This document shows, in pieces, positions 1 to 8,647 of a stretch of 52,464 bases of DNA. Under the pieces are notes generated by a model. It saw only the letters and a program-made list of their open reading frames with translations, searched no databases and was not told the origin of the DNA. The position numbers and the translations under genes were made by a program. The stretch's first letter is position 1, and every line of letters begins with the position of its first letter. This DNA comes from Parabacteroides distasonis. Its GTDB lineage: Bacteria > Bacteroidota > Bacteroidia > Bacteroidales > Tannerellaceae. The stretch covers positions 1 through 52,464 of the forward strand of contig NZ_SRYM01000025.1 in the NCBI RefSeq assembly GCF_004793765.1, given 5' to 3'.

Positions 1-177
1 AAGTACCTTAGAAAATAACAGTAAAATCTGTGAAGTAAATTTAGGCATAGTCAACATTTTCAATGCGCCGACATAAAAGTACGACTTATTTCGTGAATGA
101 AGTACATATCCTATGACACATGCAGTATATGTCCTATAGTATTCGAAGTATATCTTCGTAAAGAGGAGTTTCAGGTC

Positions 178-213
178 AAAAATAAAAAAGGCGAGGATAT
201 TAACCCTCGCCTT
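178..213 (-). terminator. Rho-independent terminator of the nqr operon
   Basis: Read on the minus strand, a 9-bp perfect stem (AAGGCGAGG / CCTCGCCTT, arms 205-213 and 188-196) with an 8-base loop is followed by a T-rich tract (TTTTTTATTTTT). It lies 27 bases past the nqrF stop codon, where the operon should end. Bases 1-177 hold no gene I can support. Confidence 0.85.
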
Positions 214-239
214 CTATTTGTAGATATAGAAATCCTATT

Positions 240-1526
240 TTATCCGCCGAAATCGTCGAAATGTAACATCTCACGAGGTACACCCAAGTTATCCAGCATA
301 TTTTCCACGGCCTTTGACATCGGGCCCGGACCACACATGTAGTATTCAATATCTTCCGGAGCCTCGTGATCCTTTAAGTAAGTATCATGAATTACTTGAT
401 GAACAAAACCAGCCGTATATTTAACACCCGCAGCATCAGCGGCAGGATCAGGACGGTCAAGCGCCAAGTGGAACGTAAAGTTCGGGAACTCTTTCTCGAT
501 TTCCAAGAAATCTTCCAAATAGAACACCTCGTTCAAGGCACGTGCACCATAGAAGTAAGACATCTTACGATCCGTTGTCTTCAACGTCTTCGTCATGTGC
601 ATGATTTGGGCACGCAACGGAGCCATACCTGCACCACCACCAATCCACATCATTTCTCTCTTAGAATCGAAAATTGGGTGGAAATCACCATAAGGGCCAC
701 TCATAGTCACTTTATCACCCGGTTTCAATGTAAAGATATAAGAAGAAGCGATACCCGGCATCACATCCATGAAACCTACTTGTGGTTTCGGTTTGAACGG
801 AGGCGTAGCGATACGTACGGTCAACATGATACGGTCACCCTCAGCAGGATAGTTAGCCATAGAATAAGCGCGGATAGACGGTGAGTCGTTCTTACACTTC
901 AAATCGAATAAACCAAATTTCTCCCAAGCTGGCAAATACTCAGAACCAATCAAACTCTTATCGATATCCTTGTTATAATCCATTGAGTATGTAGGGATCT
1001 TGATTTGGGCGTAAGAACCCGGAATAAAGTCCATGTGCTCACCTTTAGGCAACGCAACGATAAACTCCTTGATAAAGGTAGCGACGTTCTTGTTACTGAT
1101 AACCTCGCACTCCCATTCCTTAACGCCAAATACCTCGTCCGGTACCTGAACGACCATATCCTCTTTCACCTTGCATTGGCAAGCCAAACGCCAATGATCT
1201 TTCACTTGTTTACGAGAGAAGAAACCTTTCTCAGTAGGTAGGATCTCGCCACCGCCATCAATAACTTGAGCACGGCACTGACCGCATTTACCACCACCAC
1301 CACAGGCTGAAGACAAGAAGATGCCACCACTCTGTAACGCACCTAACAAAGTTCCACCAATCGGAGTCTCAATATTTTTCTCTCCATTAACCTTCAAGCT
1401 TACATTGCCCGAAGGAACCAATTTTGCTTTGGCGAACAAAAGCAAACCGACCAAGATTAGCGTGATCAGCAAGAACACCACCGCACTGGCACAGATCGTA
1501 AGTCCGCTCGACATTAATAAAGTCAT
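240..1526 (-). CDS. nqrF: Na+-translocating NADH:quinone reductase subunit F
   Basis: This is the NADH-oxidising entry subunit of Na+-NQR. It passes electrons from NADH through FAD and a 2Fe-2S cluster into the membrane complex. The 428-residue protein has one N-terminal membrane helix (about 9-33), then a plant-type ferredoxin domain whose cysteines (C75, C81, C84, C116) match the spacing known in the family. A ferredoxin-reductase module follows, with the FAD-binding RAYSMANYP motif, the nucleotide-binding GGGAGMAPLRAQ motif and a C-terminal YYMCGPGPM stretch. It is the last gene of the operon, 28 bases after nqrE and just before the terminator. A start at internal Met5 is possible. Length and domains are normal for the family. 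Confidence 0.97.
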   Translation of the reverse strand: MTLLMSSGLTICASAVVFLLITLILVGLLLFAKAKLVPSGNVSLKVNGEKNIETPIGGTLLGALQSGGIFLSSACGGGGKCGQCRAQVIDGGGEILPTEKGFFSRKQVKDHWRLACQCKVKEDMVVQVPDEVFGVKEWECEVISNKNVATFIKEFIVALPKGEHMDFIPGSYAQIKIPTYSMDYNKDIDKSLIGSEYLPAWEKFGLFDLKCKNDSPSIRAYSMANYPAEGDRIMLTVRIATPPFKPKPQVGFMDVMPGIASSYIFTLKPGDKVTMSGPYGDFHPIFDSKREMMWIGGGAGMAPLRAQIMHMTKTLKTTDRKMSYFYGARALNEVFYLEDFLEIEKEFPNFTFHLALDRPDPAADAAGVKYTAGFVHQVIHDTYLKDHEAPEDIEYYMCGPGPMSKAVENMLDNLGVPREMLHFDDFGG

Positions 1527-1554
1527 CTTTATATTTTGTTTAATGCGTTAATAC

Positions 1555-2172
1555 TTAAATCTTCAGACCTGAGAAACACATGAATGCCATACCCATCAAA
1601 CCCGTGATGATGAAAGTGATACCCAAACCTTTCAATGGTTTGGGGACATTTGAATATGCCAATTTCTCACGGATAGCCGCCATTCCTACGATAGCTAGCA
1701 ACCAACCGATACCAGATCCTAAACCATAAACAGTAGCGACACCCACATTAGGGAACGCTTTTTGTTGCATAAACAGAGAACCACCCAAGATAGCACAGTT
1801 TACAGCGATCAGCGGCAAAAAGATACCAAGGGAAGCATACAAAGACGGAGAGAATTTCTCGACTACCATCTCGACCAACTGCACGAAAGAAGCGATAACG
1901 GCGATAAAGATAATAAACGCCAAGAAACTAAGATTCACCTCAGTATATTCCGGACCTAACCAGCTTAATGCACCTTCTTTCAATACATAATTCTCAAGCA
2001 TATAGTTAATCGGCAGTGTACAGAAAAGTACGAATGTCACTGCTATACCTAATCCTAAAGCGGTCTTCACGTTCTTTGAGACAGCCACGAAAGAGCACAT
2101 ACCCAAATAGTATGCGAAGATCATGTTGTCAACGAAGATCGAGCGGACGAATGTGCTTAATAATTGTTCCAT
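1555..2172 (-). CDS. nqrE: Na+-translocating NADH:quinone reductase subunit E
   Basis: Integral membrane subunit of Na+-NQR, 205 residues with about six hydrophobic helices. It pairs with NqrD in an inverted arrangement. C26 and C126 sit in the half-membrane helices, where the family supplies two of the four cysteines for the intramembrane iron-sulfur centre. A conserved VNCAILGG motif surrounds C126. It lies between nqrD (25 bases upstream) and nqrF, in the usual order. The homologous RnfA/RnfE proteins are similar, but the adjacent nqrA, nqrB and nqrF settle the assignment. Confidence 0.96.
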   Translation of the reverse strand: MEQLLSTFVRSIFVDNMIFAYYLGMCSFVAVSKNVKTALGLGIAVTFVLFCTLPINYMLENYVLKEGALSWLGPEYTEVNLSFLAFIIFIAVIASFVQLVEMVVEKFSPSLYASLGIFLPLIAVNCAILGGSLFMQQKAFPNVGVATVYGLGSGIGWLLAIVGMAAIREKLAYSNVPKPLKGLGITFIITGLMGMAFMCFSGLKI

Positions 2173-2197
2173 TCTATTATTCGTTTAATCGTTAACA

Positions 2198-2827
2198 TTA
2201 ATTTTCTTGAAGTTCCTTGTTCTTAGCACGATGAACCCAAATAATAACAGCGATCACGATCAACGCCATCGGAGGCAAGATCATCAAACCATTGTTCACG
2301 TAACCCAGATCATAGAAAGCCTGCGGAATCACTTGGAAACCCAATAAGGTACCAGAACCCAGCAATTCTCGGAAGAAACCTACGATAATAAGAATAATCG
2401 CATATCCCAAACCGTTACCTACACCATCCAAGAACGATTCCCATGGGCCATTACCCAAGGCGAACGCTTCTAGACGTCCCATCAAGATACAGTTCGTAAT
2501 GATCAAACCGACAAATACGGAAAGCTGTTTGTTTACGTCATAAGCAAAAGCTTTCAATACCTCACTAACGATTGTCACCAAAGCGGCAACTACCACTAAT
2601 TGAACAATAATACGGATACGGTTCGGAATCGTATTACGCATCAATGAAATGATCACGTTAGCGAAAGCTACAACAGCCGTCACCGAAATACCCATCACGA
2701 TTGCCGGCTCAAGTTTTGATGTTACAGCCAACGCAGAGCAAATACCCAGCATCTGTACGACAACCGGGTTGTTAGCGCTCAACGGGCCTAACAGAACTTC
2801 TCTATTCTTTTCAGATAATAATCCCAT
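2198..2827 (-). CDS. nqrD: Na+-translocating NADH:quinone reductase subunit D
   Basis: Integral membrane subunit of Na+-NQR, 209 residues and about six helices. C30 (in LGICSALAV) and C113 (in TNCILMGR) are the expected ligands for the iron-sulfur centre shared with NqrE. The C-terminal WVHRAKNKELQEN tail is cytoplasmic-like. The start codon is 7 bases downstream of the nqrC stop, so the two are probably translationally linked. Nothing is unusual in length or motifs. Confidence 0.96.
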   Translation of the reverse strand: MGLLSEKNREVLLGPLSANNPVVVQMLGICSALAVTSKLEPAIVMGISVTAVVAFANVIISLMRNTIPNRIRIIVQLVVVAALVTIVSEVLKAFAYDVNKQLSVFVGLIITNCILMGRLEAFALGNGPWESFLDGVGNGLGYAIILIIVGFFRELLGSGTLLGFQVIPQAFYDLGYVNNGLMILPPMALIVIAVIIWVHRAKNKELQEN

Positions 2828-2834
2828 CTTCTAC

Positions 2835-3647
2835 TTAATTTTGTGAGGTCAAATATTTAACATAACCGCTCAAGCTATCAAAAAGCATAGCACTAACACC
2901 TTGACTTGTAATCGTACCACCAGAGATACCATCCACATAGTCTTGTCCGGCAACGCTTTTACCCGGCTTAACAACAGCGACTGACTTGAATTCTCCACTC
3001 ATGAAAATCTTCTTACCTTTAAATTTGTTGCTGAACGCTGGTTTAGAGATCTCAGCTCCCAAACCCGGGGTTTCACCTTGGTGGCTGAAGTCTGCACCAT
3101 AAATAGTATTCTTATCACTATCTACAGAGATGTAACCCCATAACGGACCCCAAAGACCTGCTCCATGCAAAGCCATGATATATTTCGGTTGACCATCTAC
3201 ATTTGCGATGAAAACCGGATATTGATGCTCAGCGGCAGCCTTAACTACATCCGTAGCGAAAGCGTCGCCTTCAACCTTCTCACCACTCTCGTTCACCAAG
3301 AAAGCATCCTTGATCAACTCGTTGTACTTAGCCTCAGCCTCAGAAGAAGAAACATTTACATTGATAGAACGCAGAATTTGCTGTCTCTTATCGTTGTCCT
3401 CGTTCTGTTTCTGGAAACTTCTCAATGACTGTGAAGTAAACGCCAATACGACAGCTACTAGCACAACCATCACAGCCGCATAAACAACCGTATAAACATT
3501 GCTATCCCGGTTTATGCCTTTCTTAGCGGTACCCTCCTCCTTGATTTCCTCAAATTCGGAAGCAGGAGCGGAACATACCGGACAAGTGTCAGGAGCCTTA
3601 TTTCCCTCGTGGACATAGCCACATACCTTACATTTATATTTAGCCAT
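2835..3647 (-). CDS. nqrC: Na+-NQR subunit C with an N-terminal rubredoxin-like domain
   Basis: The body is NqrC: one membrane helix (about 50-70) and a periplasmic FMN-binding domain. The flavinylation motif SGGTITS lies at about 242-248, with Thr245 the predicted FMN acceptor; a Gly replaces the usual Ala before it. The first ~35 residues are an extra rubredoxin-like domain with paired CxxC knuckles (C6, C9 and C22, C25), as in the C-terminal domain of rubrerythrin. They precede the helix, so they should face the cytoplasm, while the FMN domain faces out. There is no frameshift: both domains share one frame and the ATG sits 13 bases after nqrB. The canonical NqrC would start near residue 45. 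The domain may give the complex an extra electron exit or entry; that role is inference. Confidence 0.94.
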   Translation of the reverse strand: MAKYKCKVCGYVHEGNKAPDTCPVCSAPASEFEEIKEEGTAKKGINRDSNVYTVVYAAVMVVLVAVVLAFTSQSLRSFQKQNEDNDKRQQILRSINVNVSSSEAEAKYNELIKDAFLVNESGEKVEGDAFATDVVKAAAEHQYPVFIANVDGQPKYIMALHGAGLWGPLWGYISVDSDKNTIYGADFSHQGETPGLGAEISKPAFSNKFKGKKIFMSGEFKSVAVVKPGKSVAGQDYVDGISGGTITSQGVSAMLFDSLSGYVKYLTSQN

Positions 3648-3660
3648 ATTCCTTCTTACT

Positions 3661-4863
3661 TTATTTTATTACACGTTTCAATCTGCGAGAGACGTTAGCT
3701 TCCACAACATAATAGTCGATCAGCGGAGCGAACACGTTCATCAACAGGATAGCGAGCATCATACCCTCTGGATAACCCGGGTTCAACGCACGAATAATAA
3801 TGGCCATAGCACCTACAAGGAAACCATAGATATATTTACCTGTCTCCGTACGAGCGGAAGTCACAGGGTCTGTAGCCATGAACACGGCACCAAAAGCGAA
3901 ACCACCTAAGAACAAGTGATCCAGAGGAGATACACACATGGCGACCGTAGTACCGATCATATTAAAGATCAATGACATGAAAGCACCACCTACAAACACA
4001 GAAACCATTGTCTTCCAACTTGCGATACCTGTAACCAACAAGATTACTGCACCGATCAAGATAGCCAGTACAGAAGTCTCACCAATAGAGCCTGGGATCA
4101 AACCAAGAAATGCGTCCCAAGTAGAGATCGGGTTGCCTAATACGTCAACGGCTTGGAAAGAACCGATCATCTCCTTACCAGCGATAGCGACTTGTCCCAA
4201 CGGAGTAGCTCCGGAAAAGCCGTCAACCACTTGGCCAGCCCCAATACCAAACGTATCAGCCGTACGAACGAACACTTGATCACCAGACATTGCTGCCGGG
4301 TAAGCGAAGAATAAAAACGCACGTGTAACCAATGCTACATTAAATATATTATATCCCGTACCACCAAATACCTCTTTTGCGAAAACAACCGCAAAAGCAG
4401 TGGCTACAGCGATCATCCATAACGGAGTATCGACCGGTACGATCATCGGAATCAAGATACCGGAAACCAAGAATCCTTCTTGAATCTCTTCCTTCTTCAC
4501 TTGGGCAACAGCGAACTCTATACCCAAACCTACCACATACGAAACAATGATCTTAGGCAATACCGCCAAAAATCCAAAAATAAAAGTCATCAAAAATCCC
4601 GGATCAGCCCCTACAGCTAAATTGTGCTGATAACCGACATTATACATACCAAAAAGCAAAGCAGGCAACAAAGCGATGATAACCACGGTCATGGCACGCT
4701 TTGAATCAATACAGTCATGAATATGTACGCCCGTTTTAGAGGTCTCGTTCGGAACAAATAAGAATGTTTCGAAACCGTCAAAAACAGAACGGAACATCGC
4801 CAGCTTTCCGCCTTCCTCAAAGTTAGGCTTAATCTTGTCGAGATAATTCCTTAACGCTTTCAA
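3661..4863 (-). CDS. nqrB: Na+-translocating NADH:quinone reductase subunit B
   Basis: Large membrane subunit (400 residues) of Na+-NQR. It carries covalent FMN and riboflavin and contributes to the Na+ pathway and quinone reduction. The flavinylation motif SGATPLGQ is present, with Thr220 the predicted acceptor. About ten hydrophobic segments follow an N-terminal soluble stretch of roughly 55 residues. The start lies 23 bases downstream of nqrA. It resembles RnfD, but the N-terminal region and the neighbours fit NqrB. Confidence 0.97.
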   Translation of the reverse strand: MKALRNYLDKIKPNFEEGGKLAMFRSVFDGFETFLFVPNETSKTGVHIHDCIDSKRAMTVVIIALLPALLFGMYNVGYQHNLAVGADPGFLMTFIFGFLAVLPKIIVSYVVGLGIEFAVAQVKKEEIQEGFLVSGILIPMIVPVDTPLWMIAVATAFAVVFAKEVFGGTGYNIFNVALVTRAFLFFAYPAAMSGDQVFVRTADTFGIGAGQVVDGFSGATPLGQVAIAGKEMIGSFQAVDVLGNPISTWDAFLGLIPGSIGETSVLAILIGAVILLVTGIASWKTMVSVFVGGAFMSLIFNMIGTTVAMCVSPLDHLFLGGFAFGAVFMATDPVTSARTETGKYIYGFLVGAMAIIIRALNPGYPEGMMLAILLMNVFAPLIDYYVVEANVSRRLKRVIK

Positions 4864-4886
4864 TGTATTATAAGTTTTTTATGTTA

Positions 4887-6233
4887 TTAATTCATTTCCT
4901 TATACAACAGATTCAATCCATCGCGAACGATCTTTTGCAGCTCGATCTTGGAAGTGTCCACGAACTCGCAAAGAGCGAAATCCTCAGGAGCCACCTCATA
5001 GATACCTAAATTCTCCATCTTGTCGATATCGAACGCAATAATCGCTTTCAACAAATATTCCGGATAGATATCCATCGGGAACACTTTATCGTATTCATTA
5101 GACATGATCATGGCACGTTTACCACCTTTGATACGGGCATCAATCACATACTCCTTGCTAGTACCTAACCAGCTAAAGTAACTATGGCTAGCGCTGAACT
5201 GGTTAAAACGAGGCATAGCGAAACCTAAAAACTCATGCGTCTCATCGCCTTCTGGAATCACGGTGATCTGGTTATCATAAGCACCTAGGTAACCATCTAT
5301 ATTTACCTTGGTACCTGTCAAAACATTACCGCTGATAATACGGATATGTTCCTGTCCTAACACTTTACCGTTAACCAAGCTCTTAATCGTACAACCTGAA
5401 ATCGTTTTAACGTAGCCTCTCTCGGTAGTCTCGGAACCGGTAATAGCAACCATACGGCTGAAATCAGCCACACCCTTGTTGAACAAGCGTCCGATAACAA
5501 TCACGTCCGCCGGATTAACCGTCCAAACGACCTCACCCTTGTTAACGGGCTTGATATGATTGATCTGCACACCAACGTTCGCTGCGGGATGCGGACCTTC
5601 TACTTCCACGATCTCCACACCTTTCATTCCGCTCACGACAGAACCACTTCTTACACCCACATACACTTTTCCATTCGTTAATTTAGCTAGAGCGTTTAAT
5701 CCAGTCTGGAAATCAGCCTCCTGACCTTTTACGATAAAATCGAAGTTTGGAGCCAACGGAGCGGAGTAAAAAGCCGAAACGAAGATATCACGCGGAGTAT
5801 CCAATGGAGCGGCGATGATATCGTATGGGCGTTGCTTGATAAACGGCCACATACCAGCGTTCAGAAGCGCCTCTTTCACCTCTGCTCCCTGTAGGGATGC
5901 CACGTTCTTCTTACCAAACTCCTCATACTCGATCTGCGCATCCGGCTTCACAACGATGCTTAGCACCTTACGCTTCTCTCCTCGGTTTACGGCAGTTACC
6001 TCGCCACTGACCGGCGAAACAAACTTGATCTCGGGGCGGTTCTTGTCAATCATCAGTACAGAACCGGCTTTGACTTTTTCTCCTACTTTCGCAACAACTT
6101 TGGGGAGAATACCGTTATAATAATCGGGGACGATCGCGTAAGACTCGCTCTTGCCGCCGTTTAACAGTACATCCGAAGCTTTGCCCTTCAGATTAATGTC
6201 TAAACCCTTTTTAATCTTAATCACATTTGCCAT
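4887..6233 (-). CDS. nqrA: Na+-translocating NADH:quinone reductase subunit A
   Basis: Peripheral cytoplasmic subunit of Na+-NQR, 448 residues, first gene of the operon. I chose the ATG at 6233 (protein starts MANVIKIKKGLDINLKG) because that is the family's usual N-terminus. The frame stays open 26 codons further, but that extension is not family-like and would overlap the promoter. Conserved features include the biotinyl-lipoyl-like N-terminal repeat (PVSGEVTAVNRGEKR), the GPHPAANVGVQINHI motif and a C-terminal CEFVDTSK segment. A promoter box lies about 36 bases upstream. Confidence 0.96.
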   Translation of the reverse strand: MANVIKIKKGLDINLKGKASDVLLNGGKSESYAIVPDYYNGILPKVVAKVGEKVKAGSVLMIDKNRPEIKFVSPVSGEVTAVNRGEKRKVLSIVVKPDAQIEYEEFGKKNVASLQGAEVKEALLNAGMWPFIKQRPYDIIAAPLDTPRDIFVSAFYSAPLAPNFDFIVKGQEADFQTGLNALAKLTNGKVYVGVRSGSVVSGMKGVEIVEVEGPHPAANVGVQINHIKPVNKGEVVWTVNPADVIVIGRLFNKGVADFSRMVAITGSETTERGYVKTISGCTIKSLVNGKVLGQEHIRIISGNVLTGTKVNIDGYLGAYDNQITVIPEGDETHEFLGFAMPRFNQFSASHSYFSWLGTSKEYVIDARIKGGKRAMIMSNEYDKVFPMDIYPEYLLKAIIAFDIDKMENLGIYEVAPEDFALCEFVDTSKIELQKIVRDGLNLLYKEMN

Positions 6234-6268
6234 GATACAACTAAAATTGTTTATATGTAATTTTCCTG

Positions 6269-6276
6269 CAAAAGTA
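6269..6276 (-). promoter_or_regulatory. Promoter -7 box for the nqr operon
   Basis: The minus strand reads TACTTTTG, an exact match to the Bacteroidetes TAnnTTTG -7 element, about 36 bases before the nqrA start. No convincing TTTG -33 box lies 19-21 bases further up. It shares the 132-base divergent region with the promoter of the T9SS plug gene. Confidence 0.55.
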
Positions 6277-6332
6277 AACATTTTTTCATGCTTTAGAGCA
6301 GGGAAAGGCAAATAAATAGAGAAATAATTCCA

Positions 6333-6340
6333 TAATTTTG
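6333..6340 (+). promoter_or_regulatory. Promoter -7 box for the T9SS plug gene
   Basis: TAATTTTG matches TAnnTTTG and ends 25 bases before the ATG at 6366, the usual distance in Bacteroidales. A -33 box is not obvious. Confidence 0.5.
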
Positions 6341-6365
6341 CGTCGTTAAAGAAAGTAATAAGAAA

Positions 6366-7634
6366 ATGAAAGTTTTTAAAATTCTATTCCTACTGCTTAT
6401 CACGGTTTTAGTGCCGTTGAACGCTCAAGTGACTTACTTCACCAACGTTAGCGATAAGCAAATAAAGACCCTCCAAGTGAAGGTTGCCGGCGAGATGTTC
6501 TCCGATCCTTTCATCGAATTGGGCGGAGAGAATCGTATCGAGGTTAATTTCGATGCATTTAATCCGGGCTTCGAGCGATACGCCTATAATTTGGTCCACT
6601 GCAATGCGGATTGGACGCAATCGAATCTTTCCCCAATCGAGTATATGAATGGTTTCCAAGGGAGCACGATCGAGGATTTCGCCAATGCGATGGGTACTAC
6701 GGTGCAATACACCAACTACCGATTACTTTTCCCAAACAATGACGTTCAACCGAAGGTCTCGGGGAATTATGCCTTGCAAGTATATAACGAGGATGATCCC
6801 TCCCAGATAGTATTTACCGCTTGCTTTTCTATTTTCGAGCCGATGGTTAGTGTCGCCGCTACGGTGAGCGGAAATACGGATATCGATACCAATCAGTCAC
6901 ACCAACAAGTCAGCTTTGCGATCAATAACAAGAATTTCCCCATCACCTATCCTCAGACCGACTTGAAAATCTGGGTTTATCAGAATAACCGCAGGGATAA
7001 TGCCGTAACAGGTCTTCAGCCTATGACTATATTAGAGAACCAGATCTCCTATACGAACAATCAGAACTTAATCTTTCCCGCAGGAAACGAATATCGCCGT
7101 ATGGAATTTTTGAGCAACAAATACAATGGCATGCACGTAGAAAGTATCTCGTTCCATAATCCATACTACCATGTAGAGTTGATGACGGACTATCGGCGTG
7201 ACCAATTATCGTATCAATACGATCAAGACCAAGACGGGCGTTTCTTCATCCGTTGCAGCAATTGTAACGACCCGGATACGGAAGCGGACTATTACATTGT
7301 TCACTTTACCCTCGCCATGGACTTAATTCCCGATGGAAACGTGTATTTGAACGGCGAATTATCTAATAATGTGTTGGACGAAAAAAGTAAGATGGGCTAT
7401 AATCCGGAGACGCATCAATACGAGAAATCCGTTTTACTGAAACAAGGCAGTTACAACTATCAGTACCTCTTTGTCCCTAACGGACAGACCGTAGGACAGA
7501 CCGGCCCTATCGAGGGTAATTTCTTCCAGACGGAGAACGAATATAGCATTTACGTTTATTATTGCCCGATGGGAGCACGGTATGATCGTTTAATCGGTGT
7601 AACAAGTATCAGAAATACAATGCCTTTGCTATAA
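6366..7634 (+). CDS. Type IX secretion system plug-domain protein (DUF5103)
   Basis: This 422-residue exported protein starts with a signal peptide (about 1-20, cut after LNA). Its tyrosine- and asparagine-rich beta sequence matches the DUF5103 family, now called the T9SS plug protein in Bacteroidota. The plug is thought to close the SprA translocon from the periplasmic side. Family signs are the NLVHCNADW motif near residue 80, the NPYYHVEL segment in the middle and the C-terminal EGNFFQTENEY segment. It stands alone, divergent from nqr. A T9SS type B cargo protein at 33936-35279 fits with an active system. The assignment comes from recalled family features, not a search. Confidence 0.8.
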   Translation: MKVFKILFLLLITVLVPLNAQVTYFTNVSDKQIKTLQVKVAGEMFSDPFIELGGENRIEVNFDAFNPGFERYAYNLVHCNADWTQSNLSPIEYMNGFQGSTIEDFANAMGTTVQYTNYRLLFPNNDVQPKVSGNYALQVYNEDDPSQIVFTACFSIFEPMVSVAATVSGNTDIDTNQSHQQVSFAINNKNFPITYPQTDLKIWVYQNNRRDNAVTGLQPMTILENQISYTNNQNLIFPAGNEYRRMEFLSNKYNGMHVESISFHNPYYHVELMTDYRRDQLSYQYDQDQDGRFFIRCSNCNDPDTEADYYIVHFTLAMDLIPDGNVYLNGELSNNVLDEKSKMGYNPETHQYEKSVLLKQGSYNYQYLFVPNGQTVGQTGPIEGNFFQTENEYSIYVYYCPMGARYDRLIGVTSIRNTMPLL

Positions 7635-7640
7635 TTATTT

Positions 7641-7663
7641 GCGTAAAAGGCATACTTTTACGC
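7641..7663 (+). terminator. Hairpin after the T9SS plug gene
   Basis: Perfect 9-bp inverted repeat GCGTAAAAG / CTTTTACGC (7641-7649 and 7655-7663) with a 5-base loop, 6 bases past the stop codon. No long T tract follows, only ATAAAAT, so it may be a weak terminator, an attenuator before the next gene (start 16 bases on) or a protein site. Confidence 0.45.
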
Positions 7664-7678
7664 ATAAAATAATTGAGC

Positions 7679-8647
7679 ATGAAAACGAGACGTACTGTTA
7701 TCATTACCGTGTTGTTAGTCGGGGGACTTCTCTCGACCGTTCAAGTCATGCCTAAAAATCCATTGTTAATAGGCGAAAGGTTATTTCCGCACGGAGGATG
7801 GATACAGGTGATACTTGCCATGCTGTACGGTGGTTGGCTTTGCTATAAGATGCAAGATCGGCAAGAACGCCCTAAATGGAGAAAACGAGCGTGGTTGTTA
7901 TTCTCGATCGTTTTTTTCGGGCAACTTGCTCTAGGGATTTTTGCCGATCCTATTTTCCTTATGACCGGAAAACTGCATTTACCGATCCCTGCGGTAATCT
8001 TGGCCGGACCGCTTTATCGCTTCGAGGGATTATTCATGCCCATACTTTTTATCAGCACCTTATTACTATCCGGTCCCGCTTGGTGTAGCCAGCTTTGTTA
8101 CTTCGGGGCATTCGACGCATGGAGTGCCCGGGGAAAATTGGAGCGAAAAAGGTTCCCCTATCACAAGCAAATGCGATACAGCATATTATTTCTGGTTATG
8201 TTGGGGGCCATCCTACTCCGAATATTCGGAGCGAGCGGCAGGATAGCCACCGCTTTTGGAATAGCGGTCGGAGTTATCGGCCTACTTGTCATGCTATTGT
8301 TTTCCAGAAAGAGACGGAAGATGGTGCATTGCAGTAGTTATTGTCCGATCGGGACTTTAGTGTCTTTCCTCAAATACCTCTCTCCTTTCCGGGTACGACT
8401 GACCACGGATTGTTGCCATTGCATGGCTTGCACAAACGCTTGCCGTTATGATGCCCTACATAAAGAAGAGATCGAGAAGGGAAAGATCGGCTATACCTGT
8501 ACCTATTGCGGAGATTGCCTCTCCGCTTGCAAGCACGGGGCTATAGAATATCATTTCCTGGGATTGCGCCCGACTACTGCCGAGCGCCTATGGATCGTCG
8601 TAACGGTCGTATTACATACTTGCTTCTTGATGATCGCACGAATCTGA
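7679..8647 (+). CDS. NapH-like membrane-bound 4Fe-4S protein
   Basis: Polytopic membrane protein of 322 residues with several hydrophobic helices and a C-terminal double 4Fe-4S ferredoxin domain. Both clusters show the full CxxCxxCxxxC pattern (CCHCMACTNAC and CTYCGDCLSAC). Two upstream cysteine pairs (CSQLCYFG and CSSYCPIG) recall the CxxxCP motifs of NapH/CcoG-type electron-transfer proteins. I chose the ATG at 7679; a TTG two codons earlier is less likely. Members of this group pass electrons between quinol and periplasmic or cytoplasmic reductases, but no reductase gene is adjacent, so the partner is unknown. Its last 36 bases overlap the end of the convergent guanine deaminase gene. Confidence 0.75.
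   Translation: MKTRRTVIITVLLVGGLLSTVQVMPKNPLLIGERLFPHGGWIQVILAMLYGGWLCYKMQDRQERPKWRKRAWLLFSIVFFGQLALGIFADPIFLMTGKLHLPIPAVILAGPLYRFEGLFMPILFISTLLLSGPAWCSQLCYFGAFDAWSARGKLERKRFPYHKQMRYSILFLVMLGAILLRIFGASGRIATAFGIAVGVIGLLVMLLFSRKRRKMVHCSSYCPIGTLVSFLKYLSPFRVRLTTDCCHCMACTNACRYDALHKEEIEKGKIGYTCTYCGDCLSACKHGAIEYHFLGLRPTTAERLWIVVTVVLHTCFLMIARI

Noticed and set aside
97-342. Plus-strand open frame of 81 codons near the left edge
   Set aside because: It runs through the nqr terminator hairpin and into antisense of nqrF, so it cannot be a normal gene.
6234-6311. 26-codon upstream extension of nqrA
   Set aside because: It spans the promoter box and does not match the family N-terminus.
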